A DNA stretch of 32,324 nucleotides from Gammaproteobacteria bacterium (GCA_021151625.1 JAGKWY010000126.1:1-32324), one strand, 5' to 3'; positions 1-9,644 are shown, counted from the stretch's first letter. Numbers and translations are program-made. Notes: a model not told the origin generated them from the sequence alone.

Positions 1-555
1 GTGGTAGCGGACGAAGTTCAACGCCTTGCGGAACGTTCCGCAGCAGCAACCAAGCAGATCGAAGCGCTGGTAAAAACCATTCAGAACGATACCAACGAAG
101 CGGTAATTTCGATGGAACAAACCACCTCTGAAGTAGTTCGCGGTGCGCGCCTTGCACAGGATGCGGGTGTGGCGCTGGAAGAAATTGAAAACGTATCGAG
201 CAGCTTGGCGGAATTGATCCAGAACATTTCGAACGCCGCGCGCCAACAAGCATCGTCTGCGGGTCACATCTCCAACACGATGAATGTTATTCAAGAGATT
301 ACCACCCAAACTTCCGCCGGTACCTCGGCCACTGCACAGTCGATTGGTAACCTCGCCGAAATGGCACTCGACCTGCGTGAATCCGTAGCCGGTTTCAAAC
401 TGCCAGAGGAAGACCTCTCCGATGCGCGCGCCAGCGCGGCACGCAAAGCTATGGCTACACCAGCGATGGACTTTGATAGCACCACCGAGGTAATCGATCT
501 GGATGACGAACTATTGCCTGAAGACGATGTGTTCGCTCACACATCCAAAGCTTGA
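1..555 (+). CDS. pilJ: PilJ methyl-accepting chemotaxis protein, C-terminal part
   Basis: This is the last 184 residues of a chemoreceptor; the gene continues upstream of the window, so the GTG at base 1 is an internal valine codon. It opens in the conserved signalling hairpin (VVADEVQRLAERS), which contacts the CheA-type kinase and CheW-type adaptor, and continues through a long alanine/serine/threonine-rich coiled coil with Q-S/T pairs of the kind methylated by CheR enzymes. The end is acidic (about residues 135-184) with no aromatic pentapeptide for tethering methyltransferase. The identity as PilJ, the inner-membrane receptor of the type IV pilus Pil-Chp system, rests on the downstream order pilK-chpA-chpB-chpC. 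The transmembrane and ligand-binding parts are not visible. Confidence 0.9.
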   Translation: MVADEVQRLAERSAAATKQIEALVKTIQNDTNEAVISMEQTTSEVVRGARLAQDAGVALEEIENVSSSLAELIQNISNAARQQASSAGHISNTMNVIQEITTQTSAGTSATAQSIGNLAEMALDLRESVAGFKLPEEDLSDARASAARKAMATPAMDFDSTTEVIDLDDELLPEDDVFAHTSKA

Positions 556-560
556 TAAAT

Positions 561-587
561 ATTGCCGCCAGCTAAGTTGGCGGCAAT
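561..587. promoter_or_regulatory. Intercistronic hairpin between pilJ and pilK
   Basis: A perfect 10-bp inverted repeat (ATTGCCGCCA, 7-nt loop, TGGCGGCAAT) starts five bases after the pilJ stop codon. There is no run of T after it, so it is not a convincing intrinsic terminator. Inference: it may stabilise the 3' end of the upstream message or reduce read-through into pilK, which would lower the amount of methyltransferase relative to receptor. Confidence 0.5.
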
Positions 588-639
588 TTGATAAGTTCTG
601 GCAACAAGCTCGCATCGCTCCACAAGCAAATTAGTCACT

Positions 640-1494
640 ATGGCCTGGTCATTACGCACACTACCAACGCTCTCCGAAGACCAGTTCCTCCAGTGGGGAA
701 AACTGCTAGAGGAGCGCACGGGTATCCAGTTGGTATTTCAGCAAAAGGCCTGGCTTGAATCACAAATCTATGCGCGCTTGCGCGATATGGGTTACAGCGA
801 TTACGACAGCTACTACCTGTTTGTAGCCGAAGAAAGTATTGACTCCAAACTGGAATGGGCGCGCCTGGTAGATCGCATCGCGGTTAAAGAAACCAGCTTT
901 TTCCGCCATCGCGAATCCATTGAATATGTGCGCAACTACCTGCAACAGAAGATCAACAATCAGTCCTTGCACGATAGTTTTGATGTCTGGAGCCTGGGCT
1001 GCGCCACCGGTGAGGAAGCCTATTCTCTGGCCATGGTAGTAAATGATTGTTTTGAACTGGCGGCAATTAACCCCTACTACGGAATTACCGCCCTGGATAT
1101 CAGCCCATCTGCGTTGGCAGCAGGCCGCAAGGCACGCTATAGCAAGCGCCGGGTAGAGCAGGTAAAGCTGGACGAAATAAAACGCTATCTACAAGTCTGT
1201 GCCGATGGCAGCTACGAAGTAGTCAGTAAATTGCGTGATCGCGTCTGCTTTACCCAAAGCAATATTATTAACGCGCGCCAGTTGCCGCAGGTGCAGGTGG
1301 ATGTGATTTTCTGCCAAAACCTGTTGGTGTACTTCCGTCGCTGGCTGCGCCGGGATGTATTAAATGCACTGGTCGACCGACTAAAACCCGGTGGCTTATT
1401 GATTGTCGGCCTGGGCGAAGTGATGGATTGGGAACACCCGGATATGCAGCGCGCTAGCGATGACCAGGTACAGGCCTACATTCGCCAACCCTGA
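640..1494 (+). CDS. pilK: PilK, CheR-type chemoreceptor methyltransferase
   Basis: This 284-residue protein is a CheR-family enzyme that transfers methyl groups from S-adenosylmethionine to receptor glutamates, here presumably PilJ. Visible motifs are the N-terminal substrate helix region with SFFRH (about residue 86), the SAM-binding motif LGCATGEEAYSLAM at about 119-132, an acidic strand end (ALDIS) at about 150, and the CheR-typical FCQNLLVYF near 228. Length fits the family (P. aeruginosa PilK is remembered as about 290). It follows pilJ by 84 bases and precedes chpA by about 100. The start at ATG 640 has only a weak ribosome binding site. Assignment as PilK rather than another CheR rests on the gene order. 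Confidence 0.93.
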   Translation: MAWSLRTLPTLSEDQFLQWGKLLEERTGIQLVFQQKAWLESQIYARLRDMGYSDYDSYYLFVAEESIDSKLEWARLVDRIAVKETSFFRHRESIEYVRNYLQQKINNQSLHDSFDVWSLGCATGEEAYSLAMVVNDCFELAAINPYYGITALDISPSALAAGRKARYSKRRVEQVKLDEIKRYLQVCADGSYEVVSKLRDRVCFTQSNIINARQLPQVQVDVIFCQNLLVYFRRWLRRDVLNALVDRLKPGGLLIVGLGEVMDWEHPDMQRASDDQVQAYIRQP

Positions 1495-1581
1495 CATCGA
1501 CAACCAAAAGAACAGCTATAGCTAAAAGAACAATGCTAGAACCACAAATAAATAGCATAGGTCGCATTGAGCGAGACTAAC

Positions 1582-1600
1582 GAGAGGACAGCTCTGCATG
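1582..1600 (+). promoter_or_regulatory. Shine-Dalgarno and original chpA start codon, now out of frame
   Basis: GAGAGGA at 1582-1588 lies 9 bases before ATG 1598, the best translation start in front of chpA. The peptide it opens (MADNRNFAALD) resembles my memory of how ChpA proteins begin, but its frame is not that of the 7-kb chpA reading frame and it terminates at 1861. The chpA frame has a stop at 1578-1580, and no ribosome binding site precedes its own possible starts (TTG 1617, ATG 1641). Confidence 0.65.
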
Positions 1601-1616
1601 GCAGACAATCGCAATT

Positions 1617-4600
1617 TTGCCGCGTTGGATCAGTTTGCAGATGGTGGAGTTTTATGGCGCCGCTATGCTTGCCAGCGAGATGGAACAACTGACCCAGGCG
1701 ATGATTGCCGGCAATGTCGCCAATGCCAGCGAAGCGCAAGAAGTCTTGATGCGCGCGATTTTGCAATTCCCGCTTTATCTGGATCAAGTCAAAGCCACCC
1801 GCAAAGACAACCCGCTGATTGTTCTGCCACTGTTGAACGACCTGCGTGCAGTGCGCGGTGAGAGCCTGCTGACCGATACCAAACTCTTTGTTCCCAACCT
1901 GACACCGGCCAAAAAAGTCAACGGTGCACGCCTGCCAGTTACCCAGGACAATGTGCAATTCCAGGCAATGGTGCTCAAGCTGCGCCAGATGTACCAGTAC
2001 GCCGCCTCGGGTTTTATCCGCGGGGTTAACCCGGAAGAAAATCTGGCCTACCTGCATAAGGCCTTCTCGCGCCTACAAAAACTTACCCATGGTACAGCGA
2101 GGTTCGCGCTCTGGGACATCTGCCTGGCGCTGGTTGAAGCTATCGAAATTGATGCCATAGAAATGAGCGTGGCGGTAAAGAACCTGCTGCGCCAGTTGGA
2201 TAAGGAAATCAAAGTCCTCGCTGTACACGGGGTCAAGGCGCTCAATAGCTTTACTAACGATGAGCTCATCAAAAACTTGCTCTACTACGTCGCACGCGCT
2301 GGCAAACACGCGCCCGGCTTTCCACCCAATTCCCAGCTGCAGCGCATTTACGAAACCTATCATCTGGAAGAGGCGCTGCTGGAAGGCAAGGAAACCGGCG
2401 ATGACACCCAGGATATGCTTTCCGTGCCCGATGCTGACGCCATGCGCTCGGTAGTCGGTGCCTTAAAAGAAGAACTGAACCTGATTAAAAACAGTCTGGA
2501 TGTGTGCCTGGCCGGTGGCGATACCCACGCCAGCCTGAGCGATGCACTGCCGATTGTTAAACGCGTGGCCGATACCATGGCTGTACTTGGCCTGGGCGAT
2601 TTACGCAAGCGCATACTGGAACAGGGTGCGGCGCTGGAGCTGGTAGTTGAGTCCCACAGTACCCTGAGCGACGAGCAATTGTTGTCAGTTGCCAGCCAGA
2701 TTATTTCCGTTGAAAATTCGCTCGATAGCCTGATCGAACCGGGTGGGCAAGACGCACACAATCTCGACGAAGCCGATATCACCCTGACCCGCGCCAAGGA
2801 GTCAGTATTGCGCGAAGCGCGCAATGGTCTGGAACATGCCAAAGACGCGATCATCGAATACATTGCCTCCCAGTGGAATCGCCAGCACCTGCACAGCGTA
2901 CCCGCCACCCTGCGCGAGATTCGCGGCGGCCTGGAAATTATGCCGCTGCCGCGCCCGGCACGTATTTTGGGCGCCTGCGCTCGCTTTATTGAAGAGCAAT
3001 TACTGGAGCAGGAAGCCACTCCGCAATGGGCAACCCTGGACACCCTGGCTGATGCAATTACCAGCGTTGAATACTATCTGGAACGCCTGAGCAGCGGCGG
3101 CCGCAAAGAAGAAAACGACCTGCTTCTGAGCGTTGCTGAAGAAAGCGTTGCCAGTCTGGGTTATGCCGTTGCCAAAACCAGTAAACCAGATACCGCTGAG
3201 GCAAGTAGCGAGTCCTACGCCGAAGAAGCAGTATTGGCAGCGGCCTACGGCGCCAGTGCTTACGCCGAAGCCACACCATCAGCAGAACCAGAGGTAGATG
3301 AATCCAGCCAACTGGAAGCTATCTATGCCCAGGCGGCACCGGCAGAAACCCAAATTCAGCACCCTGAATACGCGACCGCAGAAGTGGTTGTCGATGACGA
3401 AGAAATAGTGGCTGACGCGGAAGCTGACGAGCAGGAAGTGGAAGCCGTAATTGAGCCTTTGCCAGTTGCCGAGCTGGATGAAGTGGCTGGTGAAACCGAT
3501 GAAACTTTGGTGGATGAGTCTGAGGACGAGGCTGTAGCAGAAGAGCCCAACCTGATCCCCACCAATAACGCCCCGGTTATCCAGCGCGAAAACAACGAAG
3601 ACATAGATGATGAAATCATCGAAATCTTTATCGAAGAGGCCGGTGAAGTTACCGAAACCATTGGCGAGTACTTCCCGCAATGGGCGCAGAATTTTGCAGA
3701 TAACGACTCGCTGATCGAATTCCGCCGCGCTTTCCACACCCTGAAAGGTAGTGGTCGTATGGTTGGCGCCAATGAAATTGGCGAGCTGGCCTGGTCCATT
3801 GAAAACATGCTCAACCGCGTGATTGACCACACCATAGTGGCGCAAGCGGTACACGTACACATCATTGAAAAAGTTCGCGGCCTGTTGCCGGATATGATTG
3901 CCGCCTTCCGCGACAACATTGCGAATCCCCATGCCGAGCTGGCAGAAACCTATCGCCAGCAAGCTCATTCGCTATCGCAAGGAGTTATTCCCGAGGCGCT
4001 GTTGAATGAGCTGGAAGTGGCGCCTGCTGGCCAGGCAAACGCCGCCCAACTGGTTGAGCAACTCGAACCAGCCGAAGTGCTGGACGAAGAGCCCTATGTG
4101 GCGGAAGAAGCTGAAGAACTTGAGCTGGAAGATGCAAGTGTTGAAGACCTGGTCGAGCCTGATCTACCGGTACTCGAACTGGAATCCACTGATGAAGAGC
4201 TCAGTTTTGCAGAGGTCACTGCGGAATCCCCGGCCGATGAACCGGTGATCGAGCTGATTGAAGAAGATACCAGTGCCGATGAGGCCGCTCTGGCTGAGGC
4301 CTATTCCGAGCAGCCGCTCAGCAGTATTACCTATAGCGAATCTGTCGATGAAGATATCGATATTGACGATCCCGATGCCCAACTGTGGGATATCTTCGGC
4401 GCCGAAGCTGTATATCACTTGCACATAGTGCAGCAATTTATCCAGCGGATGGAGGCGGAAGCCCCCATCTACGAGCCCCCCAGCGAAGAAATGCAGCGCG
4501 CCCTGCACACCCTTAAGGGTAGCGCACACATGGCCGAAGTCACTCCGGTTGCCGAATTGGCGACGCCGCTGGAGCGCTTTGTCAAAGAACTGCGCTCCTA

Positions 4601-7600
4601 TCAGGTCAATATCAACGACGATATCCTGCAATTACTGCGCGATGCCGTCAGTTACACCCAGGTTGCCCTGCAGCAGATTGAAACTGGTGAAACCGTCGAG
4701 ATTCCGCGCCTGCAACAATTTATCGCGCGCGTGCATGAACTGCGCGATATCCATGTAGCGCCGTTGGTCAGCCTGCAGGAAATGGACGAAATGGGCAAAC
4801 GCCCGGTCGATCCCGAGTTACTCGCCATCTTTATGGCCGAGGAAATGAACCTGCTGTTGGATGCCGACAAGATCATCACCCAGTGGCAAGGCAACCCGAC
4901 CGATACGGCACACCTGATTCCGGTAATGGACGAGTTGGGCAAGCTGACCCAGGCCGCCGCCCATGCTTATTTGCCCGCTATGGCGGAACTAGGTTCCAAG
5001 ATTCACAACGTCTATGAGGCGATACTGGCCGGCCAGTTGCGCTGCTCACCGCGTATTTGCGACAGCCTGAATCAGGCCCATACCGCCCTGCTCGATATGG
5101 TCGATGCCATCGCCGCTGGCCAGAACCTGAACGGTATTCCAGAAGCAGTCAACGACTCGCTCGATGACCTGCTCAGTAACGAAGTAGTTACTATCACCAG
5201 CCTCGCCAGTGACCAGGTGCCGCAGTTTGAGGAAGATGTTCCCCTCATTGACCAACTGGTCGACGAGGTACCGCAAGCAATCGCTGCCAACAGCGACTTT
5301 GATGTCGATGCCCTGCCTACACTGGAGCTGGACGATGCCTATGTGTTGGAAGCGGATGAGCAAGAGCTTTCTGCAGAAGATGAAGAAATAGAGCTGACAC
5401 CCATTTTGGTCGAAGCACCAGGCCTTGCCGACGATGAAACCCTGGAGCTGATTGAAGAAGTTGAACTGACGAACGATGTTCAAGATGAATCAATAGAGCT
5501 GGCCGAGATTGAACTGCTTGAAGAACCAGTCACGGATTACTCCATCGCCAGCCTTGCGGACGAGCCGCTGACGCTAGAGGAGCCGGTCGCTGCCGACGAG
5601 TTGCTGGAGCTGATTGAAGAACCCGCGCTGGTGGATGAGGTTGTCGAGCTGGATGAAATTATCGAGCTTGAAACACCTGCAAACTTTGACGTTGAAGCCG
5701 TTTCTGACTTTGCGACCCTGGATCTCGGCGATGCCATAGATCTGACCGAGGTCATTGCGCCTGACGAAGCGCTTGAGTTGGATGAACCTGTACAACTGGA
5801 TGAAGTTATCGAGCTGGATTCCCCTGCCGTCTTTGCGGTTGAAGCAGCCTCCAACATTGAAACCCTGGATCTCAGCGATGCCATAGATCTGGCCGAAGCT
5901 ATTGCGCCCGATGAAGCGCTGGAGCTGGACGAACCTGTACAACTAGGCGACGTTGTCGAGCTGATCGACGAAGATGCCTATGACTTTGACGATCAAATCC
6001 CGGAATTAACACTCGAAGCCGAAGCCGAAGCCGAAGCCGAAGCCGAAGCCGAACAAGATGATGTTGAGCTGCTCGAAGATGAGCAAGAAGAAGTCGATGA
6101 AGACTTCGATCCGGAAATTGTGGAGATCTTCCTCGAAGAAGCCGGCGAATTGCTCGAAGAAATCGATGGCGCGCTCAACGAGTGGCAAGACGACTGGAAC
6201 AACACCGATTGCGTAGAGCAACTCAAGCGCTCATTGCACACCTTTAAAGGTGGTGCGCGTTTGGCCGGTTTGATGGATCTGGGCGACCTGTCGCACGACT
6301 TTGAAACTATCCTGATCGACATGGATGAGGATGCCGAGCTGGATCAATCCTTCTTCGGCCGTTTGCACAGCTATCAGGATCGCCTGCACTCCGGGGTTGA
6401 GCGCTCGCTCGCCCGCTTGAGCGGCGCAGATATTCCCGAACCAATCCAGACAAAAGCCAAGCCTGCCGCAGAACCACCAGTATTGGATAAGTATGTCAGC
6501 GTGGATGAAGTAGTCGCTGACATCGAATTTGTCGATGCTGAAGCTGCTGAAGATACAGATGCTGCAGATGCGGAAGAAGAACCAAATGATCTGGCAGCAC
6601 CGGAGCCCAGCTTCAGCAAACCGCGCGTGGTGGTGGATAACACCCGCGAAGCCGCTCAACCTTTTACAACCGATGGCGCTCCGGTAGAAAAGCCCAATGT
6701 GCTGACCTTTGCACCCAAAGCCAAACCTGCAGCAACCAACACACCAACCATACCCGGCAGCGAATTTGGCAGTGTGCGCGGTGGCCCGGGCGGACCTGCA
6801 CCCCAGGTACAACACTTGGCTGCACGTCGTACCGGCCCGCAAGAAGTGGTCAAGGTATCCGCCGAATTGCTGGAAGAGCTGGTAAACCTCGCCGGTGAAA
6901 CCTCTATCAGCCGCGGCCGTATGGAACAGCAAGTGAGCGACCTGGGTGGTGCCATCGAAGAGATGGATTCCACCATCCAGCGTTTGCAGGAACAGCTGCG
7001 CCGTCTGGATATCGAAACCGAAGCTCAGGTATTGTTCCGTCAAGAGCAAATGGCGCAACACGAAGAATTCGACCCGCTGGAGATGGACCGCTACTCGCAA
7101 TTGCAGCAGCTGTCGCGCTCGCTGATCGAGTCCGCGTCCGACCTGATGGACTTGAAATATACCCTCGCGGATAAAACCCGCGATACCGAAACCCTGTTGC
7201 TGCAACAGTCGCGTATTAACACCGACCTGCAGGAAGGCCTAATGCGTTCACGCATGGTGCCCTTCTCCCGTCTGGTGCCGCGCTTGCGCCGTATCGTCCG
7301 TCAGGCGGCAACCGAGCTGGGTAAAGAAGTAGATTTCGAACTGGATAACGTGGAAGGCGAACTGGACCGTACCGTTCTGGAACGCATGGTCGCACCACTC
7401 GAACACATGCTGCGTAATGCAGTGGACCACGGTATTGAAACACCGGACGAGCGTATCGCCGCCGGTAAAAATCCTAACGGCCGTATCCTCTTGACCCTGG
7501 GCCGCGAAGGTGGCGATGTAATTTTGCGGCTGGTCGATGATGGTCGCGGGATCAACCTGAAACGCGTGCGCGAAAAAGCGATTGAGCGCGGCCTGATGGC

Positions 7601-8666
7601 GGCCGATGCGCAGTTGGCCGATCAGGACGTAATCCAGTTTATCCTCCACGCCGGTTTCAGTACCGCCGAGAAAGTAACCCAAATTTCCGGCCGCGGTGTG
7701 GGCATGGACGTGGTGCACTCCGAGATCAAACAACTCGGCGGCGCCATGTTTATCGACTCCAACTGGGGTACCGGCACCGAATTTACCATCCGCCTGCCGT
7801 TTACCGTATCGGTGAACCGCGCGTTGATGGTGCAGATCGGCGACGATCTCTACGCAATCCCGCTCAATACTATCGAAGGTATTGTGCGCGTGAGCCCCTT
7901 TGAACTTGAACACTATTATCAGGACGAAAGCGCCCGCTTCGACTATGCCGGTGAGCAATATCTCGTCCGCTACCTCGGCACCCTGCTGGACTCCTCTGCC
8001 CAACCCAAACTGGATGGCCAGTTACTGCCACTCCCGGTAGTGCTGGTGCGCAGCACCGAACATACCGTTGCGCTGCAGGTAGATCGCCTGTTGGGCTCAC
8101 GCGAAATCGTAGTGAAAACCCTCGGCGCCCAGTTCAGTGCTGTGCGCGGTGTTTCCGGTGCCACGGTAATGGGTGACGGTAACGTTGTGGTGATTCTGGA
8201 TCTGCACGCGATGATCCGCGAGCAGCTGGCACTCGGTAACCAAAGTGCAATCCAGTTGGAACCGCTCAATGTATTGCCAATCGCCGAAGAAGACCAAAGC
8301 GAAAAAACCATTATGGTGGTGGACGATTCGGTAACCGTACGCAAGGTAACCGGCCGCTTCCTGGAGCGCGAAGGTTTCCGCGTGATCACCGCCAAAGACG
8401 GAGTAGAGGCGCTGCAATTGCTGCAGGATCATGTGCCGGATGTGATGTTACTCGACATCGAAATGCCGCGCATGGACGGTTTCGAAGTAGCCAAAAACGT
8501 ACGCACCAGTTCGCGTCTGAAAGATCTGCCGATCATTATGATCACTTCGCGTACCGGTGAGAAACACCGCGAACGCGCCTTTAGCCTGGGCGTGAACAAA
8601 TACATGGGTAAACCCTATCAGGAGGACCTGCTGCTCACCAATATCCACGAGCTGCTGAAAAAATAA
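1617..8666 (+). CDS. chpA: ChpA, giant hybrid CheA histidine kinase of the type IV pilus system
   Basis: About 2,349 residues from TTG 1617, or 2,341 from ATG 1641. ChpA is the cytoplasmic kinase that takes signals from PilJ and phosphorylates the PilG/PilH response regulators controlling pilus extension and retraction. Three canonical Hpt domains carry phosphorylatable histidines at about residues 707 (HTLKGSGRM), 964 (HTLKGSAHM) and 1541 (HTFKGGARL). A further Hpt-like domain near 1065-1170 has LGKLTQAAA and no histidine. Long acidic linkers separate them. Then follow a dimerisation helix pair (from about 1745), an ATPase with N box (RNAVDHG, Asn about 1934), G1 DDGRGIN (about 1974) and G2 GRGVGMD (about 2025), a CheW-like domain (from about 2067) and a C-terminal receiver (from about 2232, phospho-acceptor Asp about 2280). 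The N-terminus appears damaged: the ribosome-binding-site-backed ATG at 1598 is in another frame. Confidence 0.95.
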   Translation: MPRWISLQMVEFYGAAMLASEMEQLTQAMIAGNVANASEAQEVLMRAILQFPLYLDQVKATRKDNPLIVLPLLNDLRAVRGESLLTDTKLFVPNLTPAKKVNGARLPVTQDNVQFQAMVLKLRQMYQYAASGFIRGVNPEENLAYLHKAFSRLQKLTHGTARFALWDICLALVEAIEIDAIEMSVAVKNLLRQLDKEIKVLAVHGVKALNSFTNDELIKNLLYYVARAGKHAPGFPPNSQLQRIYETYHLEEALLEGKETGDDTQDMLSVPDADAMRSVVGALKEELNLIKNSLDVCLAGGDTHASLSDALPIVKRVADTMAVLGLGDLRKRILEQGAALELVVESHSTLSDEQLLSVASQIISVENSLDSLIEPGGQDAHNLDEADITLTRAKESVLREARNGLEHAKDAIIEYIASQWNRQHLHSVPATLREIRGGLEIMPLPRPARILGACARFIEEQLLEQEATPQWATLDTLADAITSVEYYLERLSSGGRKEENDLLLSVAEESVASLGYAVAKTSKPDTAEASSESYAEEAVLAAAYGASAYAEATPSAEPEVDESSQLEAIYAQAAPAETQIQHPEYATAEVVVDDEEIVADAEADEQEVEAVIEPLPVAELDEVAGETDETLVDESEDEAVAEEPNLIPTNNAPVIQRENNEDIDDEIIEIFIEEAGEVTETIGEYFPQWAQNFADNDSLIEFRRAFHTLKGSGRMVGANEIGELAWSIENMLNRVIDHTIVAQAVHVHIIEKVRGLLPDMIAAFRDNIANPHAELAETYRQQAHSLSQGVIPEALLNELEVAPAGQANAAQLVEQLEPAEVLDEEPYVAEEAEELELEDASVEDLVEPDLPVLELESTDEELSFAEVTAESPADEPVIELIEEDTSADEAALAEAYSEQPLSSITYSESVDEDIDIDDPDAQLWDIFGAEAVYHLHIVQQFIQRMEAEAPIYEPPSEEMQRALHTLKGSAHMAEVTPVAELATPLERFVKELRSYQVNINDDILQLLRDAVSYTQVALQQIETGETVEIPRLQQFIARVHELRDIHVAPLVSLQEMDEMGKRPVDPELLAIFMAEEMNLLLDADKIITQWQGNPTDTAHLIPVMDELGKLTQAAAHAYLPAMAELGSKIHNVYEAILAGQLRCSPRICDSLNQAHTALLDMVDAIAAGQNLNGIPEAVNDSLDDLLSNEVVTITSLASDQVPQFEEDVPLIDQLVDEVPQAIAANSDFDVDALPTLELDDAYVLEADEQELSAEDEEIELTPILVEAPGLADDETLELIEEVELTNDVQDESIELAEIELLEEPVTDYSIASLADEPLTLEEPVAADELLELIEEPALVDEVVELDEIIELETPANFDVEAVSDFATLDLGDAIDLTEVIAPDEALELDEPVQLDEVIELDSPAVFAVEAASNIETLDLSDAIDLAEAIAPDEALELDEPVQLGDVVELIDEDAYDFDDQIPELTLEAEAEAEAEAEAEQDDVELLEDEQEEVDEDFDPEIVEIFLEEAGELLEEIDGALNEWQDDWNNTDCVEQLKRSLHTFKGGARLAGLMDLGDLSHDFETILIDMDEDAELDQSFFGRLHSYQDRLHSGVERSLARLSGADIPEPIQTKAKPAAEPPVLDKYVSVDEVVADIEFVDAEAAEDTDAADAEEEPNDLAAPEPSFSKPRVVVDNTREAAQPFTTDGAPVEKPNVLTFAPKAKPAATNTPTIPGSEFGSVRGGPGGPAPQVQHLAARRTGPQEVVKVSAELLEELVNLAGETSISRGRMEQQVSDLGGAIEEMDSTIQRLQEQLRRLDIETEAQVLFRQEQMAQHEEFDPLEMDRYSQLQQLSRSLIESASDLMDLKYTLADKTRDTETLLLQQSRINTDLQEGLMRSRMVPFSRLVPRLRRIVRQAATELGKEVDFELDNVEGELDRTVLERMVAPLEHMLRNAVDHGIETPDERIAAGKNPNGRILLTLGREGGDVILRLVDDGRGINLKRVREKAIERGLMAADAQLADQDVIQFILHAGFSTAEKVTQISGRGVGMDVVHSEIKQLGGAMFIDSNWGTGTEFTIRLPFTVSVNRALMVQIGDDLYAIPLNTIEGIVRVSPFELEHYYQDESARFDYAGEQYLVRYLGTLLDSSAQPKLDGQLLPLPVVLVRSTEHTVALQVDRLLGSREIVVKTLGAQFSAVRGVSGATVMGDGNVVVILDLHAMIREQLALGNQSAIQLEPLNVLPIAEEDQSEKTIMVVDDSVTVRKVTGRFLEREGFRVITAKDGVEALQLLQDHVPDVMLLDIEMPRMDGFEVAKNVRTSSRLKDLPIIMITSRTGEKHRERAFSLGVNKYMGKPYQEDLLLTNIHELLKK
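5652..5945 (+). repeat. 147-bp tandem duplication inside chpA acidic linker
   Basis: Two adjacent 147-bp units (5652-5798 and 5799-5945) encode 49-residue copies. Both begin D-E-I/V-I-E-L and end IAPDEALELDEPVQL. A third, degraded start follows at 5946 (GDVVEL). The units differ at scattered positions, so the duplication is not very recent. It lengthens the acidic spacer between the degenerate Hpt-like domain and the third canonical Hpt domain and keeps the frame. Confidence 0.9.
6015..6050 (+). repeat. Hexanucleotide repeat (GAAGCC)6 in chpA
   Basis: Six perfect copies of GAAGCC encode alternating Glu-Ala just before the third canonical Hpt domain. The unit is a multiple of three, so slippage would change linker length by two residues at a time and cannot shift the frame. 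Confidence 0.95.
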
Positions 8667-8675
8667 GGCGCGATC

Positions 8676-9644
8676 ATGCTTCGTCTGGGAATACTGGTCG
8701 ATAGCGCAGCCAAGCAGCAGATACTGGCGCAGTTGATTGCCAAATCCGGTCACAAGCTGGCGCATCAACTGCTACTGGGCCAAGCCAGGTCACTCGTGGA
8801 AGATGAAAATCTGGATGCCTGGCTGGTGGATGTGGCTGAGGACTATGCCGACGAACTACAGCTGCTGGAAACTCTGTTCAGCCGCAGCCGGGTTCCGGTA
8901 ATCCTGAGTGATAGCAGCGAATTTAGTGCGGGATCAGAAGAACACACTGCCTGGTTGCGCCGCACCAGCTTGCGTTTGCAGCGGTTGCGTGGCGATATCA
9001 ACCTGCAGCAGGTAGAGCCCGCGAGCGAACTCTGGGTACTGGCGGCTTCCACCGGTGGCCCTGCGGCAGTAAAAAGATTTTTAGCAGCCCTGCCGGCCAA
9101 CCTCGGCATCGCCTTTTTGTACGTACAACACATAGATGCCAACCAGGCCGTCACCCTGAACCGTATGATGACCAACGCCGGCAGTTACCCGGCATTGGTT
9201 GCCAGCCAGGGGCTGGTGCTGGAGGCCAACAGCCTGACGCTGATTACCGCCAAAGATCCAGTCGAATTGCTCGGCAATGGCACATTAATGGTTAACTATG
9301 GCCAAGCTTGGAAAGGCGATTACGCACCTTCCATTGACCAGGTAGCGGCCAACGCCGCGCAGATTTATCGCGAGCGCAGCGGTTTGATTATCTTTACCGG
9401 AATGGGCGATGATGGCGCCGCCAGCTGTCGCATCATGAAACAGGTGGGCGGGCAAGTCTGGGTGCAAAGGCCAGACGATTGCACCAGCGATTCCATGCCG
9501 GTGTCGGCATTAGCCACCGGTTGTGTCGGGTTGTCGGGCACGCCGGAATATCTGGCCAAAGCCCTGGCCAAACTGGTTGCCAAGCATCGCCTGACGCGAG
9601 GAGTGAGAGCCCCAATCAGGGTTATTAAAAACGCAGCGCCCTAA
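8676..9644 (+). CDS. chpB: ChpB, CheB-type receptor methylesterase
   Basis: This 322-residue protein has a CheB methylesterase domain that would remove methyl groups added by PilK to PilJ. The catalytic triad is visible: Ser125 in AASTGGP, His152 in YVQHID and Asp246 in TGMGDDGA. The N-terminal 110 residues are receiver-sized but lack the usual acidic cluster of a classical receiver; LVDVAEDYADE is the nearest thing to a phospho-acceptor strand. This suggests a degenerate receiver, as I recall for ChpB of Pseudomonas. The ATG lies 9 bases after the chpA stop with AAGGCG before it, so the two are probably translated from one message. Confidence 0.93.
   Translation: MLRLGILVDSAAKQQILAQLIAKSGHKLAHQLLLGQARSLVEDENLDAWLVDVAEDYADELQLLETLFSRSRVPVILSDSSEFSAGSEEHTAWLRRTSLRLQRLRGDINLQQVEPASELWVLAASTGGPAAVKRFLAALPANLGIAFLYVQHIDANQAVTLNRMMTNAGSYPALVASQGLVLEANSLTLITAKDPVELLGNGTLMVNYGQAWKGDYAPSIDQVAANAAQIYRERSGLIIFTGMGDDGAASCRIMKQVGGQVWVQRPDDCTSDSMPVSALATGCVGLSGTPEYLAKALAKLVAKHRLTRGVRAPIRVIKNAAP

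Noticed and set aside
1598..1861. An 87-residue frame with a good ribosome binding site
   Set aside because: Only its first dozen residues resemble a real protein; the rest is chpA read in another frame. It is treated as the displaced chpA start.
6015..6050. Phase-variable on/off switch
   Set aside because: The repeat unit is six bases, so slippage cannot change the reading frame.
3279..7205. Several long open frames on the minus strand opposite chpA
   Set aside because: They mirror the Glu/Ala/Asp-rich codons of chpA, have no ribosome binding sites or protein-like motifs, and overlap a clear domain protein.
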